Below are positions 55,275 to 64,000 of a stretch of 64,000 bases of DNA, piece by piece. The DNA is from Streptomyces durocortorensis (GTDB taxonomy: Bacteria > Actinomycetota > Actinomycetes > Streptomycetales > Streptomycetaceae). Every line of letters begins with the position of its first letter. Position 1 is the first letter of the stretch. Location: NCBI RefSeq assembly GCF_016901035.1, contig NZ_JAFEUF010000007.1, positions 1-64,000 on the forward strand, written 5' to 3'. The translations under genes were made by a program, and so were the position numbers. The notes under the pieces are model-generated. The model saw only the letters and a list, made by a program, of their open reading frames with translations, had not been told where the DNA came from and did no database searches.

Positions 55275-56456
55275 TCAGCGCGGCAGGGCGGTGGCCGGGG
55301 GAGTGGCCGGAGCGTACTGGGTGATCTCCTCACGGAGTTCGCGGGCGAGGTGCGACGTGCGGGCCGGACTGTGTCCCAGGGCGCGGTGAACGCGCTGGGC
55401 GGAGACGACGATGCCGCGGTTGCGCTGCGCGGGCGGCAGATCGAGGACCGGCCGCAGAGCGTCGACGGTTCCGTCGAGTTCGTCGTCGTGCAGCCGGACC
55501 ACCGCGAGATTGCAGCGTGCCCCGGCCTCGTCGCCGAACGCCCAGTACGGCGCATCCGGATCGCTGAACGCGGCGACCGCCTGCTCGGCAGCCGCCCCGG
55601 TCGCCGTACCGGTGGCTCCCTGGCCGAGCAGGACCTGCGTCTCGACCCGGTAGTACAGCTCCTTCTGCGGCGGGAAGGTCAGCAGCCCGCCGAGCTCGTT
55701 CAGATCGTCCGGCTCGACCGCCTCGCGCCGGCGGGCGGCCTGCTCGACCGCGGCAGCCGCCCCGGCCGCGTCACCCAGGAGCGCGGCGGCGCGCGCCTCC
55801 AGCGAGGGGAGCCAGACGCTGACCGTGCCATGGACCTGCTGATACTCAGCAGCACCCCGGCGGGCGTGGGACAGGGCGTCCTCGCCCCGCCCGGACCAGT
55901 ACGAGATGAGGCTCTTCAGCCCGTGGACGAGGGCGCTCAGGGCGGGGTGTTCGGCCTGTTCGGCGCTGACCCCGGCGGCGCGGGCGTGCATCATCGCCGA
56001 GCTCTCGTCGCCGAGGTCGTGGCACGCCTTGGCCATGTGCCAGGACAGCAGCGTGGCCATCACGTGGAGCTGCCGCATCTGCGAAGGCCGGGCCCGGCCT
56101 CCCTCGATCAGGCGGAAGGCATCGCTCTGCGCCGCCGCCAGATCGTCGAACAGCGTCGGGAGCGGCACCCGCGGGTACTGCTCGGTGATACGGCGGACCT
56201 CGTCCTGGAGGTATCCGAGGGTCTCGTCGCCCAGTTGTCCCTGCTCAGCACCCAAAGCGAAGTCCCGTGCTCGTCGTGCGGCCATGGCAGCCCCTCTTCT
56301 CATCTCGTGGAGATCGGCGCCCTCAAGGTCGAGACCACCGCCTCGTGACGCGACAGCGGCCACACCGGCCGGAGCCCATAACCGCTCCAGGCTGTGCCCG
56401 AACCAGGCCACCAGGACCCGGCGGGCATCGCGGTTGGGCAGCCGCTGGTGGGCCAT
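55275..56456 (-). CDS. TPR-containing regulator (NsdB-like), N-terminus uncertain
   Basis: The frame encodes helical repeats: ITEQYPRVPLPTLFDDLAAA, HVMATLLSWHMAKACHDLGD, ALSALVHGLKSLISYWSGRG, EDALSHARRGAAEYQQ and TVDALRPVLDLPPAQRNRGI, with a final VHRALGHSPARTSHLARELR. In streptomycete NsdA/NsdB-like proteins a HTH domain precedes such TPR arrays. Here the region DARRVLVAWFGHSLERLWAP (about 56415-56450) could be the end of a HTH, but the expected first part is not recognisable and the frame upstream (to 56987) is not protein-like. The gene may be 5'-truncated; ATG 56456 is a placeholder start. Confidence 0.6.
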   Translation of the reverse strand: MAHQRLPNRDARRVLVAWFGHSLERLWAPAGVAAVASRGGGLDLEGADLHEMRRGAAMAARRARDFALGAEQGQLGDETLGYLQDEVRRITEQYPRVPLPTLFDDLAAAQSDAFRLIEGGRARPSQMRQLHVMATLLSWHMAKACHDLGDESSAMMHARAAGVSAEQAEHPALSALVHGLKSLISYWSGRGEDALSHARRGAAEYQQVHGTVSVWLPSLEARAAALLGDAAGAAAAVEQAARRREAVEPDDLNELGGLLTFPPQKELYYRVETQVLLGQGATGTATGAAAEQAVAAFSDPDAPYWAFGDEAGARCNLAVVRLHDDELDGTVDALRPVLDLPPAQRNRGIVVSAQRVHRALGHSPARTSHLARELREEITQYAPATPPATALPR

Positions 56457-56687
56457 GCCGACGAAGGCACCCGCGTTGCGAGCCCGACGGGCCAGCTGCG
56501 GCCCGTCCTCGTCCGGTGCGGGTGGCGCGAAGTTGAGCGGCAGACCCACCGCGAGGATGTGCCGGGACGGACCCGCCTCGGTGCGCGGCGCGTGAAGCTC
56601 GGCCCCCAGCAGCGTGGTGAACGCGGGAGTACGCAGGCCGCTCCAGGCAGCATCTCCCGGACCGTCCCTGCGCTCCCGCTCACCACC

Positions 56688-56996
56688 TACGTCGTCACAT
56701 ACAAGCTGGCCGGCAACACCGGCGCGGCGCCCGTGGTCAAGACGGGAGAGGTCAGGGTCAACGGCGCACTCATCGACGACCTCACCTTCGACACCACCGG
56801 CCGCGGCCCCCGCGACATGGGCTGGGAACAGCGCACCGCGTACTTCACCACGGTGCTCGATACCTCGGCGACGCTGACTCTCACCAGCACCACGACCGGC
56901 CTCCATGGCCCCGCCGTCGACGACGTCACGATCCGGAGCTGCCTGCTGGTGCTCTGCCTGCACAAGGGCACGCAGCTGAGTCCTCACTCGAGGTGA
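56688..56996 (+). pseudogene. Choice-of-anchor C / DUF642-like secreted protein, C-terminal remnant
   Basis: Reads TYVVTYKLAGNTGAAPVVKT, GEVRVNGALIDDLTFDTTGR, MGWEQRTAYFTTVLDTSATL and GPAVDDVTIRSCLLVLC, then a stop. This beta-sandwich pattern, from the Y-x-V-x-F-x-LAGN strand to the final GPxxDDVxI strand, is typical of choice-of-anchor C/DUF642 domains in secreted actinobacterial proteins. The N-terminal half and signal peptide are missing. Confidence 0.6.
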
Positions 56997-57129
56997 CCGG
57001 CTGAGGCACCATCAACACCCCGCTCCCGCCGCTGCCCTCCTCCCGGGCACCCGGCGGTGTGGGCCGCGACACCCGCAGGCCGTCGCCGGCAGCGGTCTGC
57101 ACCCGTGTCTACCCCGCCGGCTGGTCCTG

Positions 57130-57225
57130 GACGAGCTCGGTGCCCGCGGCGAGTTGGACTGGTCCCGGTGCGCGATTGACTCGGTGAACATGCGGGCCCT
57201 GAAAGGGGGACCTTACGGGTGGGGG
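57130..57225 (+). pseudogene. IS5-family transposase, short internal remnant
   Basis: About 31 codons: LVLDELGARGELDWSRCAID, SVNMRALKGG. This is the region around the first catalytic Asp (AIDSVNMRA) and the frameshift window of the same IS5 group as 10356-11743. Nothing else of the element was found. Confidence 0.65.
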
Positions 57226-57315
57226 AACGGCGGATGTCCACCGCGGCACTGGTGGTTGCGGCGCCGTGCTGTGCGTGTCGCCCCGGCGTCATCTGACGTA
57301 TCTAGCGTGTGCACT

Positions 57316-57789
57316 ATGCGACGAGCTTGCTGCCCGCGTGCATTGGCCGGAACGGGATCGACGGCAGTTCTCGCCGCCCTTGTGACGGCAGAGGTGGCGA
57401 TCCCTGTCACGCCCGCCGTTGGCGCGGACTCCGTCGAACTCCCCGCTCTGTCGGCCTCTGTGGCGCCGGGCGCCGAGCGCGTGGCCGTGTCCGCCCGGAG
57501 TGCCGAGGCGGAGCTGCGGACGGTTCGGGCTCCGCTGACCAAGGGCGTGGACAGGCTGGGCGGACGACTTCGCCCAGCAGGTGCGTCCGAAGTGCAGGGC
57601 GGACCAGAGGCCCTGTGCGCCGATGTCACCCAGGGGCTGTACGGGGCACTGCACACGCTGGTCCCGGCGGTACTCACCGATCTGGAGTACGTCGAGAGCA
57701 CCCGCACCGACGCCGTCGATCGGATCCGGTCTCACGGTCGGAAGACGGACGAGGCACTTCACTGCGTCGGTGGGCAGGTGAGACGCTGA
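57316..57789 (+). CDS. Small helical protein directly upstream of the giant gene
   Basis: 157 residues. The N-terminus has a hydrophobic stretch (ALAGTGSTAVLAALVTAEVA) that could be a signal peptide. The rest is helical: ERVAVSARSAEAELRTVRAP, LTKGVDRLGGRL, ALCADVTQGLYGALHTLVPA, VLTDLEYVESTRTDAVDRIR. Size, helicity and position suggest a WXG100-like partner of the following giant protein, although no clear WxG is visible. No ribosome site precedes ATG 57316, and an IS5 remnant lies just upstream, so the N-terminus may not be original. Its TGA is directly followed by the GTG of the next gene. Confidence 0.6.
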   Translation: MRRACCPRALAGTGSTAVLAALVTAEVAIPVTPAVGADSVELPALSASVAPGAERVAVSARSAEAELRTVRAPLTKGVDRLGGRLRPAGASEVQGGPEALCADVTQGLYGALHTLVPAVLTDLEYVESTRTDAVDRIRSHGRKTDEALHCVGGQVRR

Positions 57790-60700
57790 GTGGAGGAGAT
57801 CGACTTTCCGCCGGACGTCCGGACGATGCTCTGGATCCTGCTGGGTGAGATGCCCCTGCAGGCCAGGGAGAATCTGGCGTGGGAAAGTCGTGAGCTCTAC
57901 CTGGCCCTTCAGAGGGGCCTGATGGATCTGCGCGCGGCCTCGCGCGAGACGATCCAGATGGTGGAGGCGGCGTTGCCGCCCGAGGTGGCGCGTCCGTACA
58001 TCGAGAGTGTGCGGATGCTCACCGACGAACCGGGCGGCACCGACCCCGTCCAGCAGCTGCTGTTCCAGCTCGACGAACTGGCCAACGGCCAGGTGGACTA
58101 CTCGCAGAAGATCCAGGCGTCCAAGTGGGAGATCATCGCCGAGATCATCATGCTGATCGCCGAACTGGCGATCCTGGCGGCGCTGATCGCGTTCACCGGC
58201 GGCGCTTCGGTCTCGCAGATGTTCCTCGCGCGGGCCCGGAGCAAGCTCGCGATCCTCATCATCATCGACCGCCTGCTGCGGATGTCGCCCATCGGGTCGC
58301 CCCTGGGACAGGCGATCCATGAGGCCATCGTGGCGCTGGGGATCCGGCTGGCGCAGATCGGGTTGAACACCGGGGGCCGGAAGCCCGGGGGAGTGGACTG
58401 GAAGGACGTCGGTGTCGCGGCGGCCTTCGGCGCGCTCACCGGTGGCTTCATGGAGATCTTCGACAAGTTCCTGAAGCCCATCAAGAACATCTTCAAGGAC
58501 CTCCTCGGGGACGTCTTCGGCAAATTCAAGATCGACCCCAACAGTCTGCTGTTCAAGGGGCTGGTGAACGGCCCTCCCACGGTCGTCACCGCCTTCGTCG
58601 TCGGGGGCGCCGCCGAGAGCACCGCCGAAGTCATCATCAACGGCGCCTTCTACGACAAGTGGGAATTCAAGTGGGAGACGTTCGTCGGCTCCGGCACCAG
58701 CACCGTGTTCGACATGGGTGCCGGGCTGGCCATCGGAGCGGGCGCCTTCTCCATCTACAACAACTACTTCAACAACAACCGGTTCACCGACATCAACGAA
58801 CTGCCCGGCCCTGACAACCGCTTGGGAGGCGGTTCGGGGTCCGGTAAGCCGGATGTGGGCCCGGATGTCAAGGGCCCGTCGACGGTGAAGAGCAACCTGT
58901 TCACCCCGGATCCCGCGGTGCCTTTCCCGAACACCGTCTCGACCGAACTCCCGAGCGGGATTGGCAGCGGTCTCAGCATCCCGCCGCCCACGTACACGCC
59001 CCCACCGCCGTCCGCGCTGAACATCCTGCCCACCGGTGGCCGCGATGTACTGTCCGGACCCTTCGACCTCACCACCCGGGACTCGAACAGCCCGAACGGC
59101 GCGAACAACCTGGGCGGCTACGGCTTCAACAGCGGCAATGGCTTCAACGGCAGCAACAGCTTCAGCGACCCGAGCGGGCCACCGGCCCCCTACGTGCCGC
59201 CGTCCACCTCGTCGGCCTTCACCCCGTCCACGCCGCCGCCCGGGCGGGCCTCCGGGCCGTCGGCCGTCTCGAACGCCGTCCTCACGACTCCGGAGCTCAC
59301 GCCGCAGGACCTCATCGACGGCCTCACGCCGGACACGCCTTCGAACGTGCCACGATCGACAAGTGACCTCCTCCAGGGGCTCACCACGCCGAAGGGCTCC
59401 GCCACCGCACCGGACTCGAACACCCCGGGCGGTATGGACGCCACGCACGTGGATACCGACCCGGGCGACGCATCGTTCGGCCAGGACGGGACACGGGACG
59501 TCCCTCACGACACCACCGGGCAGGACCTGCCCGGGCAAGGACAGCCCGCCCGGAACACCGGCGCCCCGCCGGGCACGGAACACGGCACACATCAGCAGGT
59601 GAACGGCGCCCCACCGGCAACCGACGCCGAATCCGACACCGTCACAGCGCCGACGCCCCTGGGCACCTCGGCCGGCTCGAACACGACAGCACCCGCATCC
59701 GCCCCCGGAACTCACAACGCATCGCCCGGTACGCCGGGAAGCCAGTCACAGCAGTCCTCCCGGACCGCCCTGACAGACGGGACCGATGCGACAGGCCTGA
59801 CAGACGACCAGCAGGCCGACCGAAACGGTCAGGAGTACCTGTCTGACGGTACGGACCAGTCGCTCACCCCGGCACCCCGTGACACGAACACGACCACGAA
59901 CACGACCGTGCCCGAAGGCGACCCGGCGCCCCCGACAGGGCTGCGTACCTCCTCCGAAGCACCGCAACCGGACGCGGCACCGCTGAGCGGCGAAGCCCCT
60001 GCCGAGCACACCGGCACGGACGCCGAAACAGGCGCGGACGCGCTCACCGGGCCGACGCCGGAGCACTCCCTGCCCATCGCCGATCCGGTGCGCCCCGAGC
60101 AACGGCGGGCCGGGACCCACGACGTACCGGCGGTGCCGACAGCGGCGCCGGAAGCACCGGCCGTGTCGCCGGACACCTCGTCGGCCGAGGCGTCCGACGG
60201 CCGGTCCGCTACGCCGTCGAGCTTCCCCGGCATGTCCTCACCTTCGTCTTCCCCGCCCCTTTCCTCTTCCTCGCCGACCGCTCTGGCGACTTCTTCGTCC
60301 TTGCCCGCTCCGGGGGCAGGGCCCCAGCAGGGGGACCTGCCCGGACTCTCCGGCCCGGATGCCGACCTGGCCCCGGACGGGGCCGAGGCGGTAGGGGCGA
60401 CCGGCCCCGTCTCAGGGACCGCCGCCGACGCCGCCCCCGGGTCGCCCGCCTGGGAGGCGGCGCGCGCCGGGGTGGAACCGGTGCTGCGCTCGCACACCTG
60501 GGTCGACCCGGTGTCGACGCCACCGGATCCGCAACAGCAGGGTCGGACAACTCAGTTCGTGGTGAGGTCGAAGTTCGAAGTACGCCGCTTCGGGGTGGGC
60601 GGCGACCATGTCACCGACCTCACCGTCGAGGTCGGTGTCGGCAGCCCGGACCGGATGCCCGACGGCGTCTGGGCGAAGGTGCTCAGCGGCGTCGATACCG

Positions 60701-63700
60701 CGATCAACGCACCGGGTCACCGGCTGCCGAACGGTGACCTCCTGCATGTGACGGTGGTGCGCGTCGAGAGCGACCCGCACCACAACGGGCTCAACGTCGA
60801 ATTCGTCGGCCGCGACCAGCAGATGACCCGGTCCGCCTGGTGGGCGGATGCCGACCCCGTCGACTATGCGCACGAGATCACGCACATGCTCGGCCTCCGC
60901 GACGAGTCCCGGCACGCGGTCGCACCTCGACGCCCGGACGTGGAGGGGAGCCTCCTGGGGGACTACCGGCGCCCGGCCCCCGAGGGGCTGGCCCAGGGCG
61001 GGCTGCGCGGCCGCCATCTGCAGCTGATCAGCACACTCGTCGGGGACCTCTCGCCCACACCCACCAGGACGCCCAGATCCGCATCCGCGCGCACGACCGC
61101 GACGGCAACCGTGTCCGCGACGGCGACTGTGGCCTCCCCGCCGCCCGTCGGCCGTCCGGCCACCACCAGCGGTGCCCCTGGTGCCGAGCCGTACGCGCCC
61201 GTGCTCCCCAGCACCCGGCCCCCCGTGCTGGACCGGGACCTGCCCCGGCCGCTCGGCGGGCGGCGGGACCGGACCGGCTTCGGTGACGGCTCCCGGATGC
61301 CCGCGTACATCGACGACGTGCAGGAGCTCGTGCAGGACGCCCCTCCGGAGGTCCTCCTCGAACTGGTCTCCGGCGGCATGACCTTCGGGCACAGCGACGT
61401 CGTGCTGCGCGGCACCGGCGAGGCGCTGGCCGAGATCGGCCGGCTGCTGTCCACAGGGTCCGACGGGGTGCGGCCCGAGCAGCCGAACAAAGGCCGCCCG
61501 GCCGGTTCGAAGCTGATGGCCGACGTCACGTACGCCTTCACCCAGGAGCCCAAGACACTGGCCGGGGACGGGCGCGTCTTCCCGTACACGGCGCAGGACG
61601 GCAGTGCGCGGAAGCTGTCGGTCGTCGCGCGCCACTACGGCGACTGGGAACAGTTCACCGACACCTACGGCAGCCCCGTGAAGGTGGACGGGATGCACCG
61701 CTCGGTCTTCACCGCCGGGCAGAGCAAGACCATGCAGTCGGCGTTCCAGATCGCGCTCGGCGGGCCCATCGGGCCCGTGGGCGCGGCCGCATTCAGCGGT
61801 TTCGGCCGACTCGGTCTGCGGCTCGGTTTCACCGACCGGGTGGGATACGGACAGACCGAACAGGGGACGAGCCAGACGGAGACCCGCGCGCTCGACGGCT
61901 CGCGGGTGTATCTGGACCACGTCTACTACGACCTGCGGGTCACCGATGCGGACGGAAGGATCGTGACCGGTCCCGAGCCCGCGGTCTTCGGGTTCGCGGT
62001 GAGGGACGGGCTGTCCGTACGGCTGCCGGACAGCGTGATGAGTGCGACCGCCGCCCCCGGGCGCATCCCCCGCTCCATGGAGCTCGGCCGGCAGTCGGCC
62101 TACCGGCTGGTCCGGACGGAGGGGTTCGGCCCCGTCTCCCGGATGCGGGACTGGGCGGCCCAGGAGATCGGCGTGGCACCGGGCAGTACCGCCTACGGTG
62201 AACTGAACTCCTTCTTCTCCTCGTTGAGCTTCCAGCGGCAGAGCCCCGCACTGTCCAGGGGGCGGGTCACCACCGTGCCTCTCTTCGCCGACGACAGGAC
62301 CCGTACGCCGCTGGGCGTCTTCGTGGTCGATGTGGTGCCGGGCCGGGCGACGCTGATCACGGAGACGCCCGACGCGGAGATGCGCGACATCAACACCCTG
62401 GCCGTACGCAACGACCGGAGTGTCCAGAAGACGGCGGCCTTCGGAATCGACGGCGTCGCGGGCCCGGCCTTCAACTTCTTCGACCTGGGGAACGGCGCCC
62501 TCAATCTCCGGCTCCAGTTCGGCGCGGCGTTCCGATACCTCTTCTCCGTGTCGCGCACCGCCGGCCTCGGCGGTTCCGGGGCGATCAAGACGGCCGGCCA
62601 GGTCAAGGGCGATGCGACGGGTCTCTACCTGGTCCGGAAGACGGTGTACGTCCAGCGCAGCGGCAGCGGCTCCCGGCCGCAGCAGTTCCACACCTGGAGC
62701 GTGGACCGGATGACCCGCACGGAGGCGCGTCGGCTGGCGGGCTGGGACGACGGCCTGCGGCGTGCGCTGCGCGCGGGAGCACCAGAACCGTTCGCCCCCG
62801 CTTACCTGACCCCGGACAGGCCGCCCACCCTGGGCATGCACCGGGTGGAGGAGTTCGCCTTCGGCGACGGTACGAAGACCGGGCCGACCGGAGCCACGGG
62901 ACGGGAGCGCACCTTCCTGGACACCCTCGCCGACGAGGTGCTGACGGCTCTCGCGGCGGCCTATCCCGGGCTGGTCGCACGGCTCGACCAGCTGGCGCCG
63001 CCGGAGCACAGGACCTGGCGGGAGCGGGCGAACGCAGTTCTGGGCCCGCCCGATCCGTCCGCCGGCGCACGCCCCGCGCCGACGACGCGGTGGAAGAACG
63101 ACGACGAGTACCGCACGGCCCTCGCCAACACCCTGGAGGTCCTCAGCGCCCTGTCGTACCGGAGCATGGCGGGAAACCTGGAGGCGCTGACCACGACCGG
63201 CATCCGGATCCGGTTCAACGAGCCGGGCCGGATCGGACAGGGCCACCGCTACATCTGGCTGCACGGGGAGCTGACCAACCGCCGTTTCGAGGGCGTGCAG
63301 GACGACTTCAAGCTGCGCTACAGCTCGGTCGGTGTGGAGCGGGTGGACGGCCAGAAGAGCGCCAAGCGCATCGGGGAGGCGGGCGTCGAGGGGCTGATCG
63401 CCTTCCGTGACCCCCTGACGGACGACATCGGCGCACCGAACAACGCGGGCGGGCCGAGCGCCGGCGTGCGCTGGGGTTGGCAGGCCGACGAGGAGACCAA
63501 CTTCGGCGCGACGGCCACGTACGAGCCGATGACGGTGAGTGCCGGTCCGTCGCACCTCTACCGCTACGACCTCTCGATCACCGTGGACCGCGGCGGGTAC
63601 TGGCGGTTCCGGGGCCTGCTGCGCGGAACAGCGACGCTGGGGCTGCTCGGCACCCAGCCGTTCGTCTTCCGGCAACCGCAGGACCTGCTCATCGGTACGG

Positions 63701-64000
63701 CCCCCGGCGGCCGTCAGGTGGGCGGCGGGCCCCGGACCGGGCAGGTGCTCATCAGCATCCCTGGCACGCACGCGCCAGCCGTGGACCCGCACCGCCGGGC
63801 TGCTGCCAACCCCTACGCGAGCGTCGCCCTCCAGCCGGTACGCACCCTGCGGCCCGCCCGGGCGCGGGCACTCGCCCTCGGCGACCTGTCCAGGCCGGGC
63901 AGCCTGGTGCGCGCCTCCGACCTGGTGGGGAACCCGGGCCCGGTGACACCAAACGGCCGGGGCTCGCAGATGTTCCGGGACCTGCAGAACCATCCGTTCC
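57790..64000 (+). CDS. Giant WXG-like polymorphic-toxin-type protein, 5' part (continues beyond window)
   Basis: An uninterrupted frame of 2070 codons from GTG 57790 to the window edge. Residues about 1-110 are helical (AWESRELYLALQRGLMDLRA) like ESX/WXG-secreted N-termini. About 112-140 (IIAEIIMLIAELAILAALIA) and about 270-325 (TVVTAFVVGGAAESTAEVII) are hydrophobic. About 340-910 is Pro/Ser/Thr/Gly-rich linker. About 915-1060 is a domain with DPVDYAHEITHMLGLRDESR, an HExxH zinc-protease motif (His1028, Glu1029, His1032). Beyond 1100 come long beta-rich modules of unknown type, for example FGHSDVVLRGTGEALAEIGR and LYRYDLSITVDRGGYWRFRG. The layout resembles the multi-thousand-residue 'lonely Cys domain'-type Streptomyces proteins. 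It is probably exported and toxin-like; the C-terminal effector is outside the window. Confidence 0.75.
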   Translation, partial: MEEIDFPPDVRTMLWILLGEMPLQARENLAWESRELYLALQRGLMDLRAASRETIQMVEAALPPEVARPYIESVRMLTDEPGGTDPVQQLLFQLDELANGQVDYSQKIQASKWEIIAEIIMLIAELAILAALIAFTGGASVSQMFLARARSKLAILIIIDRLLRMSPIGSPLGQAIHEAIVALGIRLAQIGLNTGGRKPGGVDWKDVGVAAAFGALTGGFMEIFDKFLKPIKNIFKDLLGDVFGKFKIDPNSLLFKGLVNGPPTVVTAFVVGGAAESTAEVIINGAFYDKWEFKWETFVGSGTSTVFDMGAGLAIGAGAFSIYNNYFNNNRFTDINELPGPDNRLGGGSGSGKPDVGPDVKGPSTVKSNLFTPDPAVPFPNTVSTELPSGIGSGLSIPPPTYTPPPPSALNILPTGGRDVLSGPFDLTTRDSNSPNGANNLGGYGFNSGNGFNGSNSFSDPSGPPAPYVPPSTSSAFTPSTPPPGRASGPSAVSNAVLTTPELTPQDLIDGLTPDTPSNVPRSTSDLLQGLTTPKGSATAPDSNTPGGMDATHVDTDPGDASFGQDGTRDVPHDTTGQDLPGQGQPARNTGAPPGTEHGTHQQVNGAPPATDAESDTVTAPTPLGTSAGSNTTAPASAPGTHNASPGTPGSQSQQSSRTALTDGTDATGLTDDQQADRNGQEYLSDGTDQSLTPAPRDTNTTTNTTVPEGDPAPPTGLRTSSEAPQPDAAPLSGEAPAEHTGTDAETGADALTGPTPEHSLPIADPVRPEQRRAGTHDVPAVPTAAPEAPAVSPDTSSAEASDGRSATPSSFPGMSSPSSSPPLSSSSPTALATSSSLPAPGAGPQQGDLPGLSGPDADLAPDGAEAVGATGPVSGTAADAAPGSPAWEAARAGVEPVLRSHTWVDPVSTPPDPQQQGRTTQFVVRSKFEVRRFGVGGDHVTDLTVEVGVGSPDRMPDGVWAKVLSGVDTAINAPGHRLPNGDLLHVTVVRVESDPHHNGLNVEFVGRDQQMTRSAWWADADPVDYAHEITHMLGLRDESRHAVAPRRPDVEGSLLGDYRRPAPEGLAQGGLRGRHLQLISTLVGDLSPTPTRTPRSASARTTATATVSATATVASPPPVGRPATTSGAPGAEPYAPVLPSTRPPVLDRDLPRPLGGRRDRTGFGDGSRMPAYIDDVQELVQDAPPEVLLELVSGGMTFGHSDVVLRGTGEALAEIGRLLSTGSDGVRPEQPNKGRPAGSKLMADVTYAFTQEPKTLAGDGRVFPYTAQDGSARKLSVVARHYGDWEQFTDTYGSPVKVDGMHRSVFTAGQSKTMQSAFQIALGGPIGPVGAAAFSGFGRLGLRLGFTDRVGYGQTEQGTSQTETRALDGSRVYLDHVYYDLRVTDADGRIVTGPEPAVFGFAVRDGLSVRLPDSVMSATAAPGRIPRSMELGRQSAYRLVRTEGFGPVSRMRDWAAQEIGVAPGSTAYGELNSFFSSLSFQRQSPALSRGRVTTVPLFADDRTRTPLGVFVVDVVPGRATLITETPDAEMRDINTLAVRNDRSVQKTAAFGIDGVAGPAFNFFDLGNGALNLRLQFGAAFRYLFSVSRTAGLGGSGAIKTAGQVKGDATGLYLVRKTVYVQRSGSGSRPQQFHTWSVDRMTRTEARRLAGWDDGLRRALRAGAPEPFAPAYLTPDRPPTLGMHRVEEFAFGDGTKTGPTGATGRERTFLDTLADEVLTALAAAYPGLVARLDQLAPPEHRTWRERANAVLGPPDPSAGARPAPTTRWKNDDEYRTALANTLEVLSALSYRSMAGNLEALTTTGIRIRFNEPGRIGQGHRYIWLHGELTNRRFEGVQDDFKLRYSSVGVERVDGQKSAKRIGEAGVEGLIAFRDPLTDDIGAPNNAGGPSAGVRWGWQADEETNFGATATYEPMTVSAGPSHLYRYDLSITVDRGGYWRFRGLLRGTATLGLLGTQPFVFRQPQDLLIGTAPGGRQVGGGPRTGQVLISIPGTHAPAVDPHRRAAANPYASVALQPVRTLRPARARALALGDLSRPGSLVRASDLVGNPGPVTPNGRGSQMFRDLQNHPF

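Noticed and set aside
60412-63993. Long open frame on the minus strand (about 1190 codons)
   Set aside because: It is antisense to the giant plus-strand gene. The protein is rich in Arg/Pro/Gly without motifs, and the plus frame has clear domains and an HExxH site.

Overview
This is high-GC actinobacterial DNA, most likely Streptomyces. The signs are strong third-position G/C codon bias, GTG/TTG starts, and families typical of streptomycetes: IS5/IS701/IS630 transposases, DUF397 and DUF6228 proteins, Tat-exported PhoD, an FxLD-type methyltransferase and a giant WXG-like secreted protein. The gene order is a mosaic of short intact operons, truncated genes and at least a dozen transposase loci. 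That would fit the accessory arm of a linear chromosome or a large linear plasmid; this placement is inference.

Layout. 1-6.4 kb: end of an FGGY kinase, a decayed Mu-type transposase, a divergent Rrf2 regulator/NmrA oxidoreductase pair with a palindromic operator, a DUF1801 gene, then remnants (HNH nuclease tail, Na/Ca exchanger tail, DNA ligase tail) around one small secreted protein. 6.4-9.8 kb: an acetolactate-synthase-like ThDP enzyme, a strong hairpin, and an FMN/Fe-S glutamate-synthase-like protein. 9.9-14.1 kb: relaxase debris, an IS5 element carrying a DUF6228 gene, a methyltransferase, and a second IS5 transposase with a convergent accessory ORF. 14.8-20.8 kb: a coupled pair of unknown genes, a heterodimeric ABC exporter with one degenerate ATP site, and an ankyrin protein. 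20.8-28.4 kb: a broken IS21, a molybdopterin oxidoreductase, a four-EF-hand protein and an MpaB/rubber-oxygenase-like protein. 28.4-33.5 kb: decayed genes, IS3, an S1-SUKH-3 fusion, and an IS256 element with a coupled HAD gene. 33.7-36 kb: a divergent 2,2-dialkylglycine decarboxylase/LysR pair. 36-41 kb: IS5 debris, a PhoD phosphatase operon and a coiled-coil regulator. 41-45.7 kb: a three-gene operon with four Nudix and two methyltransferase domains. 46-52.3 kb: a PP2C fragment, an IS5 with perfect 35-bp ends, deleted or chimeric transposases, and an IS630 element with a convergent passenger gene. 52.4-64 kb: a membrane beta-propeller protein, GNAT/DUF397/TPR-regulator genes in partial decay, and the 5' part of a giant polymorphic-toxin-like protein that runs off the window.

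Most notable: (i) the membrane protein/triple-Nudix/methyltransferase-Nudix-FxLD-methyltransferase operon; (ii) three or four unrelated IS elements, each enclosing a non-transposase gene within its own inverted repeats; (iii) an S1-like domain fused to a SUKH-3 immunity domain; and (iv) the giant WXG-like protein with an embedded HExxH site. All functions are inferred from sequence read by eye; no database search was run.
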